From Oscillatoriales cyanobacterium (GTDB lineage: Bacteria; Cyanobacteriota; Cyanobacteriia; Cyanobacteriales; Laspinemataceae), in contig JAABRM010000046.1 in the NCBI GenBank assembly GCA_011390955.1, positions 1-58,490 on the forward strand: a stretch of 58,490 nt of DNA. The letters run 5' to 3'. Both the position numbers and the translations under genes were made by a program. Positions 10,993-20,763 of this stretch are shown piece after piece. The notes under the pieces were generated by a model. That model saw nothing but the letters and a program-made list of their open reading frames with translations. It was not told the origin of the DNA and did not search any database. The first letter of the stretch is position 1. Each line of letters begins with the position of its first letter.

Positions 10993-12900
10993 CTAATTTT
11001 TGGGTGTTTCTGACTCTGCTTCTGCTGGTTCAGAATCGTCAGTTTCGGTTTCCGCATTGGCGGTTTCTGGGTTTTCTGCCGCTGGGGAAGTTTCTTTTGT
11101 GTGTACCTCAATACCGACGGAAAACATTGTTTCTTGAAAAGCGGAAATTTTTTCTCGCAAATCTTCGAGGGTGACTTTGGGATCGGCGATCGCCTCTTTC
11201 AGACTGCCCGCTTTTTGCTTAATATCAAGTTTTAGCTCTTTACTCAGCAATTTGACCTGATCTTTCACCGTCGAATCCATATTATTAAATAAACCGATCG
11301 CCTCACTTTTTGCCTCCGCAATTTGTCGGCGCAGCTTATCTTGGTCGGCAAACGCTTCCGCATCTTGGCGCATCTTCTCGATTTCCGCGTTACTCAAGCC
11401 TCCCGTATTGGTAATTTGAATGCTTTGGGCTTTGCCACTGGTTTTATCCTCCGCCACCACATTCAAAATGCCATTAGCATCAATATCAAAGGAAACCTCA
11501 ATTTGGGGAATCCCTTTCGGGGCGGGGGGAATATCACCGAGGATAAACTTACCCAGGCTTTTATTATCTTGTGCCATTGCCCGTTCCCCTTGGAGGACAT
11601 GGATTTCCACGCTGGTTTGGTTATCGACAGCGGTGGAAAAAGCTTGACTGCGACTGGTGGGGATGGTGGTGTTGCGTTCAATAATTTTTGTAAAGACTCC
11701 CCCCAAAGTTTCCAAGCCAAAGGATAAGGGAATCACATCCAACAACAACACATCACTGACTTCACCGCTTAACACCGCCCCTTGAACGGCGGCACCGATC
11801 GCCACTGCCTCATCAGGATTCACCGTGCGATCGGGTTCTCGACCGCCGAAATATTCTTTAATCCCGGCTTGGACAGCGGGAATCCGCGTTGAACCGCCCA
11901 CCAAAACAATCCGACTAATATCATCCGGTTGTAATCCGGCATCTTTAATCGCTTGGGCCACAGGTTCCATCGTGCTTTGCACCAGATGGGCCACCAATTC
12001 TTCAAACTTAGTCCGAGTCAGTTCCATATCCAAATTTTTCGGCCCCATCTCATCAGCGGCAATAAAGGGCAAATTAATGGATGTAGTTTCGTGACTGGAT
12101 AATTCAATTTTGGCTTGTTCCGCCGCCTCGCGAATTCGCTGCATCGCCATCTTATCCACGGACAAGTCAATACCTTCTTGGACGCGGAATTGTTCCACCA
12201 TCCAATTCATCAAACAAGTATCAAAGTCATCTCCCCCCAGATGGTTATTCCCCGCAGTGGATTTAACTTCAAAGATGCCGTCTCCTAGTTGGAGAATGGA
12301 CACATCGAAAGTGCCACCCCCCAGGTCAAACACTAAAATTTTTAAATCTTGGTCTTGTTTATCCAAACCATAAGACAAGGCCGCAGCGGTGGGTTCATTA
12401 ATAATTCGCAGCACTTCCAGACCGGCGATCGTCCCTGCGTCTTTAGTGGCGTGGCGTTGGGCGTCGGTGAAATAAGCGGGCACCGTAATCACCGCTTGAG
12501 TCACCGCTTCTCCCAAATAATTTTCCGCTTCTTGCTTGAGTTTTTGCAGAATAATCGAGGAAATTTCTTGGGGAGTGTATTGAGTCCCGCGAATTTCTAC
12601 ATCTACAGTGTCATCTTTCCCTTTGACGCAGAGGTAGGGAACGCGCGATCGCTCCTCTTGGGTATCATCCCACCGGCGACCAATAAACCGTTTAATACTA
12701 TAAACCGTATTTTCCGCATTGGTGACGGCCTGTCGCTTGGCCAGATGACCGATTAATCGACTGCCATTTTTGCCAAATCCCACAATCGAAGGAGTGGTTC
12801 GTCCCCCCTCCGAATTGGGAATGACAATCGGTTTGCCCCCTTCTAATACGGACACGCAACTATTGGTAGTACCCAAGTCGATGCCAATGACTTTTCCCAT
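10993..12900 (-). CDS. dnaK: molecular chaperone DnaK (Hsp70)
   Basis: A complete 635-residue Hsp70. The ATPase domain begins [20 protein letters not shown] and has the phosphate-binding [10 protein letters not shown] and adenosine-binding VGGSTRIP motifs. The substrate-binding domain and helical lid follow, with an acidic tail ending EAESETPKN. It folds nascent and stressed proteins with DnaJ and GrpE, both encoded on the same strand here. The arrangement and length match the essential DnaK2-type protein of cyanobacteria; which paralogue it is would need a tree. Confidence 0.97.
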   Translation of the reverse strand: MGKVIGIDLGTTNSCVSVLEGGKPIVIPNSEGGRTTPSIVGFGKNGSRLIGHLAKRQAVTNAENTVYSIKRFIGRRWDDTQEERSRVPYLCVKGKDDTVDVEIRGTQYTPQEISSIILQKLKQEAENYLGEAVTQAVITVPAYFTDAQRHATKDAGTIAGLEVLRIINEPTAAALSYGLDKQDQDLKILVFDLGGGTFDVSILQLGDGIFEVKSTAGNNHLGGDDFDTCLMNWMVEQFRVQEGIDLSVDKMAMQRIREAAEQAKIELSSHETTSINLPFIAADEMGPKNLDMELTRTKFEELVAHLVQSTMEPVAQAIKDAGLQPDDISRIVLVGGSTRIPAVQAGIKEYFGGREPDRTVNPDEAVAIGAAVQGAVLSGEVSDVLLLDVIPLSFGLETLGGVFTKIIERNTTIPTSRSQAFSTAVDNQTSVEIHVLQGERAMAQDNKSLGKFILGDIPPAPKGIPQIEVSFDIDANGILNVVAEDKTSGKAQSIQITNTGGLSNAEIEKMRQDAEAFADQDKLRRQIAEAKSEAIGLFNNMDSTVKDQVKLLSKELKLDIKQKAGSLKEAIADPKVTLEDLREKISAFQETMFSVGIEVHTKETSPAAENPETANAETETDDSEPAEAESETPKN

Positions 12901-12984
12901 AGTGATTCGAGTGATTCGGAGGTGGTCTCAAATTTGACAAGATTTAAATCCCAGACTTTTGGCATAACCAGAAGCCTGAAAGCA

Positions 12985-13026
12985 ATAAATAAAAGACCTG
13001 GAGAGAATGCAGCTATTCTCCAGGTC
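12985..13026 (-). terminator. rho-independent terminator after grpE
   Basis: On the minus strand GACCTGGAGAAT pairs with ATTCTCTCCAGGTC around a short loop, followed by TTTTATTTATT. It lies fifteen bases past the grpE stop, so part of grpE transcription ends before dnaK. Confidence 0.8.
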
Positions 13027-13041
13027 TGTTTCTGATTAGAC

Positions 13042-13842
13042 TCAGTTTTCGGTTGCTGGAGTTGCTGGATTTTCCTCAGCAGGGGCAGCCACAGGTTCTG
13101 GGGCCACCGCCACTTTCACCATTGCATGGCGCAAAATCCGCTCTCCGATCGTATAACCGCGCATCAGTTCTTCAACCACGGTGCCTTCGGGATATTGATC
13201 CGTTGTTTCTCGCATTACTGCCTCGTGCAGATTCGGATCGAACTCTTGTCCTTCTGGACGCATGGGAGAAACGCCGAGCTTTTTCAGGGCATCTACCATT
13301 TGTTTGTAAACACTCTGATAGCTTTTGTGAATGTTCATTTCCGCATCATTTTGCGGCTTGATATGCGATCGCGCCCGTTCAAAATTATCGATCGCGGGCA
13401 ACAGTTCGCGGATCGTACCACACTTAGACTGAAGGTCCAGTTCTTCCTTTTCTTTTTCCGTCCGCTTGCGGAAATTATCAAAATCGGCGACTAACCGGGC
13501 GTATTGAGCTTTCAGTTCCTCAACTTGTCCTTTAAGCTCCTCAATTTGGGCTTGATACGCCAGGTTAGACATCATCAAGCTTTCAACGGCAGCCGCTTGT
13601 TCTGCCGCCATAGCTGCGGCAGCGGCCATTTCCTCCGCCGAAACCTTCGGGGCTTCAGTGTCGTCATCGTCAAACTCTTCTTCTCCAGAAAGATCCTGGT
13701 CTGGAACTGAGGGCGGTTGTTTGGCCTCGGTAGAGGTAGTTGGTTCTTCAACCGAGGTCGCATCACTCTGGTTAGATGACTGCTCTAAAGAGTCACCCTG
13801 TTGATTGTCCAGATTTTCTTGCTGCTTGTCCTCTTCGATCAT
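13042..13842 (-). CDS. grpE: nucleotide exchange factor GrpE
   Basis: A 266-residue GrpE with an extended acidic N-terminus (residues 1-85), a long coiled-coil (residues ~95-140, [20 protein letters not shown]) and the conserved beta domain ending [17 protein letters not shown]. It exchanges ADP for ATP on DnaK. It is first of the minus-strand chaperone group. Its C-terminal tail is Ala/Pro/Glu-rich and variable. Divergent pilB lies on the other side, a pairing I recall from other cyanobacteria. Confidence 0.95.
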   Translation of the reverse strand: MIEEDKQQENLDNQQGDSLEQSSNQSDATSVEEPTTSTEAKQPPSVPDQDLSGEEEFDDDDTEAPKVSAEEMAAAAAMAAEQAAAVESLMMSNLAYQAQIEELKGQVEELKAQYARLVADFDNFRKRTEKEKEELDLQSKCGTIRELLPAIDNFERARSHIKPQNDAEMNIHKSYQSVYKQMVDALKKLGVSPMRPEGQEFDPNLHEAVMRETTDQYPEGTVVEELMRGYTIGERILRHAMVKVAVAPEPVAAPAEENPATPATEN

Positions 13843-14099
13843 GATTAGCTATTTCCCGTTGCTCAAAATTGCGTTCCCAGGCTGATTCTAAGATTTCTTA
13901 CGATTGTATCTATCGGGCTGAAGGATGTGCCTAGTTTCATCCGCTCTGCCCTAGCATTTAGGATCATATCGCGTTCCGCGAGGTTTTTACTGAACTGCCA
14001 CATCCGAATCTCTGAAGCAAAGGGGAAATAAATCACCAATACGCAACAGGGTGTAGGGGAGCGGGGGTGCAGAGGGGAGTAGGGGCGATCCCCCCGTGG

Positions 14100-14185
14100 T
14101 CGCCCCGGAGCGGGGGTGCAGAGGAGCAGAGGAGCAGAGGAGCGGGGGAGCAGAGGAGCGGGGGAGCAGAGGAGCGGGGGAGCAA
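14100..14185. repeat. GGAGCAGAGGAGCGGGG tandem repeat
   Basis: Purine-rich tandem words GGAGCAGAGGAGCGGG repeated several times. The same sequence is at 40630-40718 and a complementary-strand relative (CCTCCGCACCCCTGCC) at 21369-21421. Frames through it in all phases are translation artefacts. Confidence 0.85.
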
Positions 14186-14186
14186 A

Positions 14187-14385
14187 CAACCAACAACCAC
14201 CAACCACCAACCACCAACCACCAACCACCAACCACCAACCACCAACCAACAACCAACAACCAACAACCACCAACCACCAACCACCAACCACCAACCACCA
14301 ACCACCAACCACCAACCACCAACCACCAACCACCAACCAACAACCAACAACCAACAACCAACAACCAACAACCAACAACCAACGT
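14187..14385. repeat. CAACCAC / CAACCAA tandem repeat tract
   Basis: About 200 bases made almost only of 7-base units CAACCAC and CAACCAA. The tract at 31993-32180 carries the complementary strand (GGTTGTT), and a short piece is at 46139-46182. Together with the preceding purine tract it fills most of the 676-bp gap between grpE and pilB; no gene is present. Confidence 0.9.
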
Positions 14386-14518
14386 TAAATAGTTATGAAT
14401 GTTAGGGTTTTTGTGGAATCCGGTTATAGTGAAGTTGGGGTTGAGATTTTTTGACCGTCACTCAAGTTGTCCTGCCCCAAAATCGATCGTTCACCATCCT
14501 ATATTTGCTTGAGCAATT

Positions 14519-16537
14519 ATGACTTACGCATCCCAACGACAGGCTCTGGTCGTTCAAAGTAATTTTTCTCCGTTTGGGAATAAGCTTGTGCAATCCGGTT
14601 ATGTGAATCATGACCAGATGAAAGAAGCGATTAAACAAAGCCGGGAACTGAAAAAGCCCCTGCTGGAAGTTCTCCAAGAACTGACAGACAAGCCACTGCC
14701 TCCAGAGTTATTAAGGCAGTACAAAGTTCAGCAACTCTTTGAACTGAAGCTGATTTATGCGATCGAAGGCTTCGATCCCGAACTAACCGAAATCAGTCAA
14801 GAACAGCTAATCGATCTGATTGAAAATTTGCTGCCCATTGAAACTTGTCGTCTCCATCGCATTCTGCCCCTATATAAAACCGAAACCAATCCCCCGGCTT
14901 TGGTCGTGGGTATGGTCGATCCAGACAAGTTGGATGCCTTGGATGACCTCAAACGAATCTTGAAACCTCATTCTCTGGAATTCCAGCGTCGGGTAATTAC
15001 CCTCGAAGATTACCAACACATCCTGAATCAATACTTACAAGAAAAACAAGCGGAAGAAGCCGCCCGGAAAAAGCAAGCGCAAGATAAAGCCAACCAAGTC
15101 GATCTCTCCGTCGATCCGAATGCCTTCGCCGATGTGGATATTCAGGAAGCTGACGCTGAGGATCAAGATGACATGGACCTCAACAAGTCTCTGCAAGGAG
15201 CAGAGTCAGCGCCGATTGTGAGGACGGTCAACCAAATCCTGGCCAAAGCTTTAAGCGACGGTGTATCTGACATCCACGTCGAACCTCAAGAAGAATTTCT
15301 CCGGATCCGGATGCGGAAAGACGGGGTACTCCAAGAAATCTACCGGCTGCCGTCGAAAATAATCAACCCCTTGGTGGCTCGCTTTAAAATTATTGCCGAC
15401 CTGGACATTGCCGAACGCCGGAATGCTCAAGACGGTCGGATCCGCCGGATCTTTCAGGGACGCACGGTGGATTTCCGGGTGAATGTTCTCCCCAGCCGAT
15501 TCGGAGAAAAAATCTGTATGCGGATTTTGGATAACTCTTCCACCCAACTCGGTTTAGATACGTTGATTAGCGATCCAGAAGCTTTGGCGAAAGTGCGGGA
15601 ATTTGCCAGTCGTCCTTTTGGCATGATTTTGGTGACGGGGCCGACGGGTTCCGGGAAATCTACCTCTCTGTATTCGGTGTTAGCGGAACGCAATTCCCCA
15701 GAGGTGAATATTTCCACGGCAGAAGACCCGATTGAGTATGCGTTACCGGGGATTACCCAATGTCAGGTGATTCGGGCGAAGGGGTTGGATTTTAACGCCC
15801 TGTTGCGGGCATTCATGCGCCAAGACCCGGATATTATTCTGGTGGGGGAAACGCGGGATCATGAAACGGCCAAAGCAGCTATGGAAGCAGCGTTAACCGG
15901 CCACTTAGTGTTAACCACCTTGCATACTAATGACGCCGCAGGAGCGATCGCGCGCTTAGATGAAATGGGCATTGAACCATTCATGGTGGCAGGGGCGCTG
16001 ATTGGCATTTCCGCACAGCGCTTAATGCGTCGGGTTTGTGGCAATTGCAAAGCGCCCTATCAACCCAGCCCAGAAGATTTGGCTCGATATGGTTTATCCG
16101 CAGCCAAAGAATCAGAGGTTATATTCCACAAAGCTAATTTCATTGCTCCGAGCGAAAGAAAAGCCGCCGAAGAAGCTGGCACCCTTTGTCCCAAATGTCG
16201 CGGTGGTGGCTACAAAGGTCGGGTTGGCGTCTATGAAGTGCTGAAAAACAGTGATGAAATCTCGGCTCTAATCACTCAACGGGCTCCCACCGCTTTGATT
16301 AAAGAAAGAGCAGTCCAAGAAGGAATGGTATCCCTACTGCCCTATAGCCTCAATCTCGTGCGGGAAGGCCATACAACTTTTGAAGAAGTAGACCGGGTGA
16401 CTTTTACCGATACGGGCTTAGAGGCGGAACTCAAAGCCAAGCGGAAAACAGGTCTGACCTGTCAGGCTTGTGGGGCGGGTTTACAACCAGAATGGTTAGA
16501 TTGTCCCTACTGCATGACCCCTCGCTTTAAGGATTAA
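14519..16537 (+). CDS. pilB: type IV pilus assembly ATPase PilB
   Basis: A 672-residue GspE/PilB family ATPase that powers pilus extension in the inner membrane complex. The N-terminal MshEN/T2SSE-N region spans residues ~15-180. The motor domain has Walker A GPTGSGKST (~374-382), the Asp/His boxes and AEDPIEY. Cysteine pairs CGNC and CPKC (~505-570) form the PilB zinc site. An extra zinc ribbon ends the protein (CQAC...CPYC, ~650-668). pilT follows after 111 bases. In cyanobacteria this system drives twitching and gliding phototaxis and DNA uptake. Confidence 0.97.
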   Translation: MTYASQRQALVVQSNFSPFGNKLVQSGYVNHDQMKEAIKQSRELKKPLLEVLQELTDKPLPPELLRQYKVQQLFELKLIYAIEGFDPELTEISQEQLIDLIENLLPIETCRLHRILPLYKTETNPPALVVGMVDPDKLDALDDLKRILKPHSLEFQRRVITLEDYQHILNQYLQEKQAEEAARKKQAQDKANQVDLSVDPNAFADVDIQEADAEDQDDMDLNKSLQGAESAPIVRTVNQILAKALSDGVSDIHVEPQEEFLRIRMRKDGVLQEIYRLPSKIINPLVARFKIIADLDIAERRNAQDGRIRRIFQGRTVDFRVNVLPSRFGEKICMRILDNSSTQLGLDTLISDPEALAKVREFASRPFGMILVTGPTGSGKSTSLYSVLAERNSPEVNISTAEDPIEYALPGITQCQVIRAKGLDFNALLRAFMRQDPDIILVGETRDHETAKAAMEAALTGHLVLTTLHTNDAAGAIARLDEMGIEPFMVAGALIGISAQRLMRRVCGNCKAPYQPSPEDLARYGLSAAKESEVIFHKANFIAPSERKAAEEAGTLCPKCRGGGYKGRVGVYEVLKNSDEISALITQRAPTALIKERAVQEGMVSLLPYSLNLVREGHTTFEEVDRVTFTDTGLEAELKAKRKTGLTCQACGAGLQPEWLDCPYCMTPRFKD

Positions 16538-16648
16538 AGCTTAAAGTTAGTCGGAAAATTGACTAGAGCAAAGGCCATCCTATTCACAATCAAGCAAAAT
16601 TTCGCTAGATAATATAGATAAATAGCGGTAATTGGGGGATAAACAACA

Positions 16649-17755
16649 ATGCCACCACAAGGTTTAGTCATTGAAGACATTTTGGAAGCCTTGATCGAGT
16701 CAGGGGGTTCCGATATCCACATCCAAGCGGGAGCACCGATCTACTTCCGAATTAGTGGTAAATTAACCCCTCAGCCTCAATTTGGTGAAAGTCTGGCACC
16801 AGAAGAGTCGCAGTCCTTAATCTTCCAGATGCTGAACAACCAGCAACGGAAAGAATTAGAACAAAACTGGGATTTAGATAGCGCTTATGGGGTGAAAGGA
16901 TTAGCTCGTTTCCGGCTGAATGTTTACCGAGAACGAGGCTGCTGGGCGGCTTGTATGCGAGCGTTGGGGGCGAAAATTCCCAATGCGGACAAGCTGGGGG
17001 TGCCACAAATTCTCCGGGATCTAACTCACCGTCCTCGGGGGATGGTGTTGGTGACGGGACAAACGGGTTCTGGGAAAACGACCACTTTAGCGGCTTTGCT
17101 GGATTTGGTCAACCGCACTCGTTCAGAACATATTCTCACGGTGGAAGAACCGATTGAGTATGTTTACCCAAATATCAATAGCTTGTTTCACCAACGCCAA
17201 AAAGGTGAAGATACGAAGAGTTTTACCAATGCTCTGAAAGGGGCGCTGCGTCAAGACCCAGATATTATTGTCGTGGGCGAAATGCGGGACTTGGAAACAA
17301 TTTCTCTGGCTTGTTCTGCGGCAGAAACGGGTCACTTGGTGATGGGAACTTTGCATACTAACTCCGCTGCGGGTACTGTCACCCGAATGCTTGAGGTGTT
17401 TCCACCTCAAATTAAACCGGCGATGCAAGCTCAGTTGGGTAACTCTTTGCAGGGCATTTGTAGCCAAAACTTGGTGCAGAAAATTGGCGGCGGTCGGGTC
17501 TGTGCCCAGGAAGTTCTGGTGAATACGGCAGCTATTAGCAACCTGATTAAAGAAGGTAAGTTCAGTCAGATTTATTCGATGATCCAAACCGGGATGAAAT
17601 TAGGGATGCAGACAATGGAAATGGCTTTGGCTAAACATTACAAAGATGGCAAAGTTAGCTGGAGTGATGCGATGGGTAAAGCGGTGGTGCCCGATGAATT
17701 GGTACGATTGATTGGGCCTAATCCAGAGTTGGCTGGAGCCGTGAAGCCAAAGTAG
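16649..17755 (+). CDS. pilT: type IV pilus retraction ATPase PilT
   Basis: A 368-residue PilT, the hexameric ATPase that retracts pili. Walker A GQTGSGKTT is near residue 138, AIRA-like/AETGHLV and Walker B-region GEMRDLETI follow. It is co-oriented with pilB and probably co-transcribed. In many cyanobacteria pilC comes next, but here the next gene is a surface-layer protein behind a terminator, so pilC must be elsewhere. Confidence 0.96.
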   Translation: MPPQGLVIEDILEALIESGGSDIHIQAGAPIYFRISGKLTPQPQFGESLAPEESQSLIFQMLNNQQRKELEQNWDLDSAYGVKGLARFRLNVYRERGCWAACMRALGAKIPNADKLGVPQILRDLTHRPRGMVLVTGQTGSGKTTTLAALLDLVNRTRSEHILTVEEPIEYVYPNINSLFHQRQKGEDTKSFTNALKGALRQDPDIIVVGEMRDLETISLACSAAETGHLVMGTLHTNSAAGTVTRMLEVFPPQIKPAMQAQLGNSLQGICSQNLVQKIGGGRVCAQEVLVNTAAISNLIKEGKFSQIYSMIQTGMKLGMQTMEMALAKHYKDGKVSWSDAMGKAVVPDELVRLIGPNPELAGAVKPK

Positions 17756-17764
17756 TTGGCCGTT

Positions 17765-17880
17765 ATTTATAGCACTTGTCAGATTTATGAAGTACAAAAA
17801 AACCTGTCATTCCCGCGCAGGCGGGAATCTTTGAAAACCTCTGTACTTCATCCGGATAAGAATCGCTATCAGCGATTTGA
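17765..17880. repeat. CATTCCCGC-type interspersed repeat, copy 1
   Basis: The element includes TATGAAGTACAAAAAAACC and TGTCATTCCCGCG with a GCGGGAAT arm, then CTCTGTACTTCATCCGGAT. Relatives lie at 40720-40801 (opposite orientation) and 46230-46326 (one arm changed). The outer arms (GAAGTACA / TGTACTTC) and the inner arms (ATTCCCGC / GCGGGAAT) can form nested stems. Confidence 0.75.
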
Positions 17881-17882
17881 GT

Positions 17883-17965
17883 ACCTCAGTGAGATTGGAA
17901 TTTTATGCCCATTGGTAATTTATTTTTGAGATAAAATTTAAAATTTCCAATCTCTTTACTGAGGA
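17883..17965. other. long imperfect inverted repeat
   Basis: CCTCAGTGAGATTGGAA is mirrored by TTCCAATCTCTTTACTGAGG about 45 bases later, with AT-rich sequence between. It lies between the interspersed repeat and the terminator downstream of pilT. Role unknown. Confidence 0.55.
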
Positions 17966-18026
17966 AATTTACCAGGTTTATGATGCTGAATTCCTAATAT
18001 TTATTCTGATTCAATTTTCTGAGATT

Positions 18027-18051
18027 CCCCTAGGTTGTCCAGGGGTTTTTT
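18027..18051 (+). terminator. rho-independent terminator downstream of pilT
   Basis: CCCCTAGG, loop TTGT, CCAGGGG and a run of six T. It is the only good terminator shape in the 555-bp pilT to surface-protein gap, and would separate these two units. The remaining part (18052-18310) shows nothing I can name. Confidence 0.6.
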
Positions 18052-18310
18052 CATGTTAATTTTTGCTGATTTTGCCGAATTTGCCTAATTTATAGCAGGA
18101 TGCGCGATCGCCAACTACCGGGCGAATCCGATCCAATGGTGGTTTTTTCCTAGATTTTCAGCCAGTTGGCCAAGCGTCTGCTGATGAAGGGCCTCAACAA
18201 TTAAGAATCAGTTGATGGAACCGATCCAGTTGGAAAAGCGACACAAATCTCGATCGATTCTCTACAAACAACAATTAGATTTAAATTGTTGAACGCAAAG
18301 GAAAACCACC

Positions 18311-19978
18311 ATGAAATTCTCTCACCAATCTAATAAAGTTTCTTCTTTCTCTCGCAACGCTTTCTCTCAAGGTCGTCAATTTGGTAATATGACTCTGGCG
18401 GCGAGTTTGGCTATTACGCTCCTCTGTGGCGGCGGTATGACGTTTAGACCAATGGCAGCGAAAGCCCAAACCAATCTCGGCCCGATCGCCCAAGCCACAG
18501 CCCAAGCCACAACTCAGCAAACAATTATCTATGTGAACTCGACTCAAGGGAGCGATCGCTCTGGGGCAGGGTTGAGTGAAGCCACCGCTTATCGCACTAT
18601 TTCTTATGCGCTACAACAAGCAAAAGCGGGGACGATTATTCAACTGGCTAACGGGACTTACAGTGCAGAAACTGGGGAAAATTTCCCCCTGAATATTCCC
18701 TCTAAGGTGGCATTGCGGGGCAATACTTCCAGCAAGGGTCAAGGGGTGATGATTGTTGGGGGCGGTGCTCATGTGAGTGCTTCCTTTGCCCGTCAAAATG
18801 TGACTGTTGTGGCTTTGGATGAGGCGATCGTGGAAGGGGTGACGATTACGAATACCCTTTCGCGGGGGACGGGACTGTGGATCGAACAAGGTAAACCTAC
18901 TATTGCCAACAATACTTTTGCTAATAGTTTGCGAGAAGGTATTTTTGTCACGGGCAATGCACAACCCACGATTTCTAGTAACCTGTTTATTAAGAATGAT
19001 GCCAACGGAATTTCTGTGGCGCGTGCGGCTAAGGGTGTGATTCGCGATAATACTTTCCAAGAAACCGGATATGGGATGGCGATCGGCGATACTTCCGCCC
19101 CCTTGGTGAGTAACAATGGCGTGTTTAAAAATAAGGCGGGTATTGTGATCTCTAGTTCCGCTACGCCAATTCTCCGCAGTAATGTGATTGAAAATAACTT
19201 GGCTGGTGGGGTGGTGGTCATTGGCTCCGCGAATCCGAATTTAGGCACCGTGAATGACCAGGGAAGTAATCGCATTCGCAGTAATGGCAGTTCTGATCTG
19301 TTGAATAGCACCTCGAATCTGCTGTTGGCGATCGGTAATGATATCAACCCCAATGGGATTCAAGGGAATGTGAACTTTGTCCCCGCTGATGTTCAAACCG
19401 CTTTTTCTGATGTGCAAGGTCACTGGGCGCAATCTTATGTCACCGCTTTGGCCAAACGGGGGGTGATTTCTGGTTTCCCCGATGGCACTTATCGCCCCAA
19501 TGAACCCGTGACTCGCGCTCAGTTTGCGGCGATCGTGAATAAAGCTTTTGCCCCCAAACCAACTCGGATTAATAAGGTGTTTGGCGATGTGGCCAGCACT
19601 TTCTGGGGGGCTGATGCGATTCAAACCGCCTATCGTGGTGGCTTCTTGGCTGGTTATCCTGGGGATATTTTCCGCCCCAACCAAGAAATTCCCAAGGTGC
19701 AAGCGTTGGTAGCGTTGACCAGTGGTTTAGGATTGCCTGAAGCCAGTCTGAGCGTGCTTTCTCGGTATTCTGATGCAGTGCAAATTCCTGATTACGCGAA
19801 AAATGCGATCGCCTCTGCAACGGCCAGCCAATTGGTAGTCAACTATCCCAACCTGAGTCAATTCAATCCCAACCAACAAGCCACTCGCGCTGAAGTCGCT
19901 GCCTTTGTTTATCAAGCACTGGTCAATGCCGGACAAGCGGAAGTCATTCCCTCTCCCTATGTCGTTGCCACTCCATAA
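18311..19978 (+). CDS. DUF1565 and SLH-domain surface protein
   Basis: A 555-residue secreted protein. A signal peptide with a hydrophobic core (MTLAASLAITLLCGGGMTF) ends near AKAQT. Residues ~75-360 form a DUF1565/right-handed beta-helix (IIYVNSTQGSDRSG and repeated N-x-G-I turns such as IANNTFANSLREGIFV). Three S-layer homology domains follow (~368-540; FSDVQGHWA, FGDVASTFWGADAI, YSDAVQIPDYAKNAI). SLH domains anchor proteins to the cell wall or outer membrane. The start is the ATG after AAAGGAAAACCACC. Likely an envelope protein; substrate of the helix is unknown. Confidence 0.9.
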   Translation: MKFSHQSNKVSSFSRNAFSQGRQFGNMTLAASLAITLLCGGGMTFRPMAAKAQTNLGPIAQATAQATTQQTIIYVNSTQGSDRSGAGLSEATAYRTISYALQQAKAGTIIQLANGTYSAETGENFPLNIPSKVALRGNTSSKGQGVMIVGGGAHVSASFARQNVTVVALDEAIVEGVTITNTLSRGTGLWIEQGKPTIANNTFANSLREGIFVTGNAQPTISSNLFIKNDANGISVARAAKGVIRDNTFQETGYGMAIGDTSAPLVSNNGVFKNKAGIVISSSATPILRSNVIENNLAGGVVVIGSANPNLGTVNDQGSNRIRSNGSSDLLNSTSNLLLAIGNDINPNGIQGNVNFVPADVQTAFSDVQGHWAQSYVTALAKRGVISGFPDGTYRPNEPVTRAQFAAIVNKAFAPKPTRINKVFGDVASTFWGADAIQTAYRGGFLAGYPGDIFRPNQEIPKVQALVALTSGLGLPEASLSVLSRYSDAVQIPDYAKNAIASATASQLVVNYPNLSQFNPNQQATRAEVAAFVYQALVNAGQAEVIPSPYVVATP

Positions 19979-20130
19979 TCTTCAGTCATTCTTAGGGTAG
20001 GCAAAATATTGCCCACCCTACTACTAGAACTTGACCTGAATGCAAAACAAAATTCACCCCCATTGGCACAAAGACCACGAAGAATATCTCTTTGTGTCCT
20101 TTGTGTCTTTGTGGTTAAATTATCTCTAAA
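19979..20130. repeat. repeat mosaic after the SLH gene, with a sulfotransferase-leader remnant
   Basis: Contains a short TGGGCAAA-type hairpin (19994-20020), then CCTGAATGCAAAACAAAATT (20034-20053), which matches the start region of the sulfotransferase gene at 21490 (ATGCAAAACAAAATTCAC), and then the GGCACAAAGACC/CTTTGTG boilerplate (20063-20120). No gene. Confidence 0.6.
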
Positions 20131-20135
20131 AAGCC

Positions 20136-20164
20136 TTGACAATCTGTTAATAAATGGATAAAAT
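20136..20164 (+). promoter_or_regulatory. consensus promoter of RNA element copy 1
   Basis: TTGACA (20136-20141), 17-base spacer, TAAAAT (20159-20164). The same promoter precedes the other two copies of the element. Transcription should begin about 20171. Confidence 0.7.
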
Positions 20165-20170
20165 ATAATT

Positions 20171-20360
20171 ATCAAAATAATTCAGGTTTATTCGGGCCGG
20201 AAAAACATCCAACAAGCCCAAACGATACCTGGGAGTACCCGGCCCGGAGTGGCGAAAAAATAAGAGCAAAAAGCCCCTACGCTCTCCGGGCCAGGTAAAA
20301 TCCCTAACTCCCCGGCCAAACTCACAAGGGGGAGCCCCGGTGAGGGGCTTCCTCCTGCCC
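20171..20360 (+). ncRNA. candidate structured RNA element, copy 1
   Basis: A ~190-base GC-rich element with no sensible reading frame, directly after a consensus promoter. It has three copies (20171, 23013, 29663) that keep sequence nearly intact while surrounding DNA differs. Visible stems: CGGGCCGG (20193-20200) with CCGGCCCG (20239-20246); GGCCCGGAG (20241-20249) with CTCCGGGCC (20284-20292); GGAGCCCC (20331-20338) with GGGGCTTCC (20344-20352). The first two share bases and exclude each other, as in a switch. A DUF29 gene lies 400 bases downstream. Could be a free small RNA, a leader, an omega/HEARO-type RNA, or a mobile element core; not identified. Confidence 0.55.
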
Positions 20361-20371
20361 AGAAATACCCA

Positions 20372-20540
20372 GAAACCGGGTTTATGCATCGGCAGATCAC
20401 AGTTATCTTTGGGACACACAAAAGAAACCCGGTTTCTTAGTCCTCGCAGCTAACCCAGAAACCCCAGAAACCGGGTTTATGCATCCGCAGATCACAGTTA
20501 TCTTTGGGACACACAAAAGAAACCCGGTTTCTGGGTCTCC
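20372..20540. repeat. AGAAACCGGGTTTCT palindrome array, block 1
   Basis: Four copies of the 15-mer core in alternating orientation, with shared intervening words (TGCATC, GCAGATCACAGTTATCTTTG). The intervening text is nearly the same in both halves (20383-20430 and 20468-20522), so the ~86-bp unit is duplicated. After it, 20620-20660 holds a GTTGGGTT...AACCCAAC hairpin. No gene between 19979 and 20763. Confidence 0.85.
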
Positions 20541-20763
20541 ACTCCCTATTTTGCTTTCTTGTCTATTATGGAATATGTTAGACTGATATAGTGTTTTCAA
20601 ATAAAAATGATACATTATTCTGTAGGTTGGGTTGAGGAACGAAACCCAACATTAGAATCCTTACAGGAAATAAACCGGTTTTTTTCACATATAGCGATCT
20701 CCAATAGCTGGAGAAATCTTACTTGAAATAACTATATATAGAAAAGAAAGGGAGTCAAAATAA

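Noticed and set aside
14067-14405. Several overlapping long frames on both strands in the CAACCAC tract
   Set aside because: Translation of 7-bp tandem repeats in every phase; no start context and no homology-like sequence.
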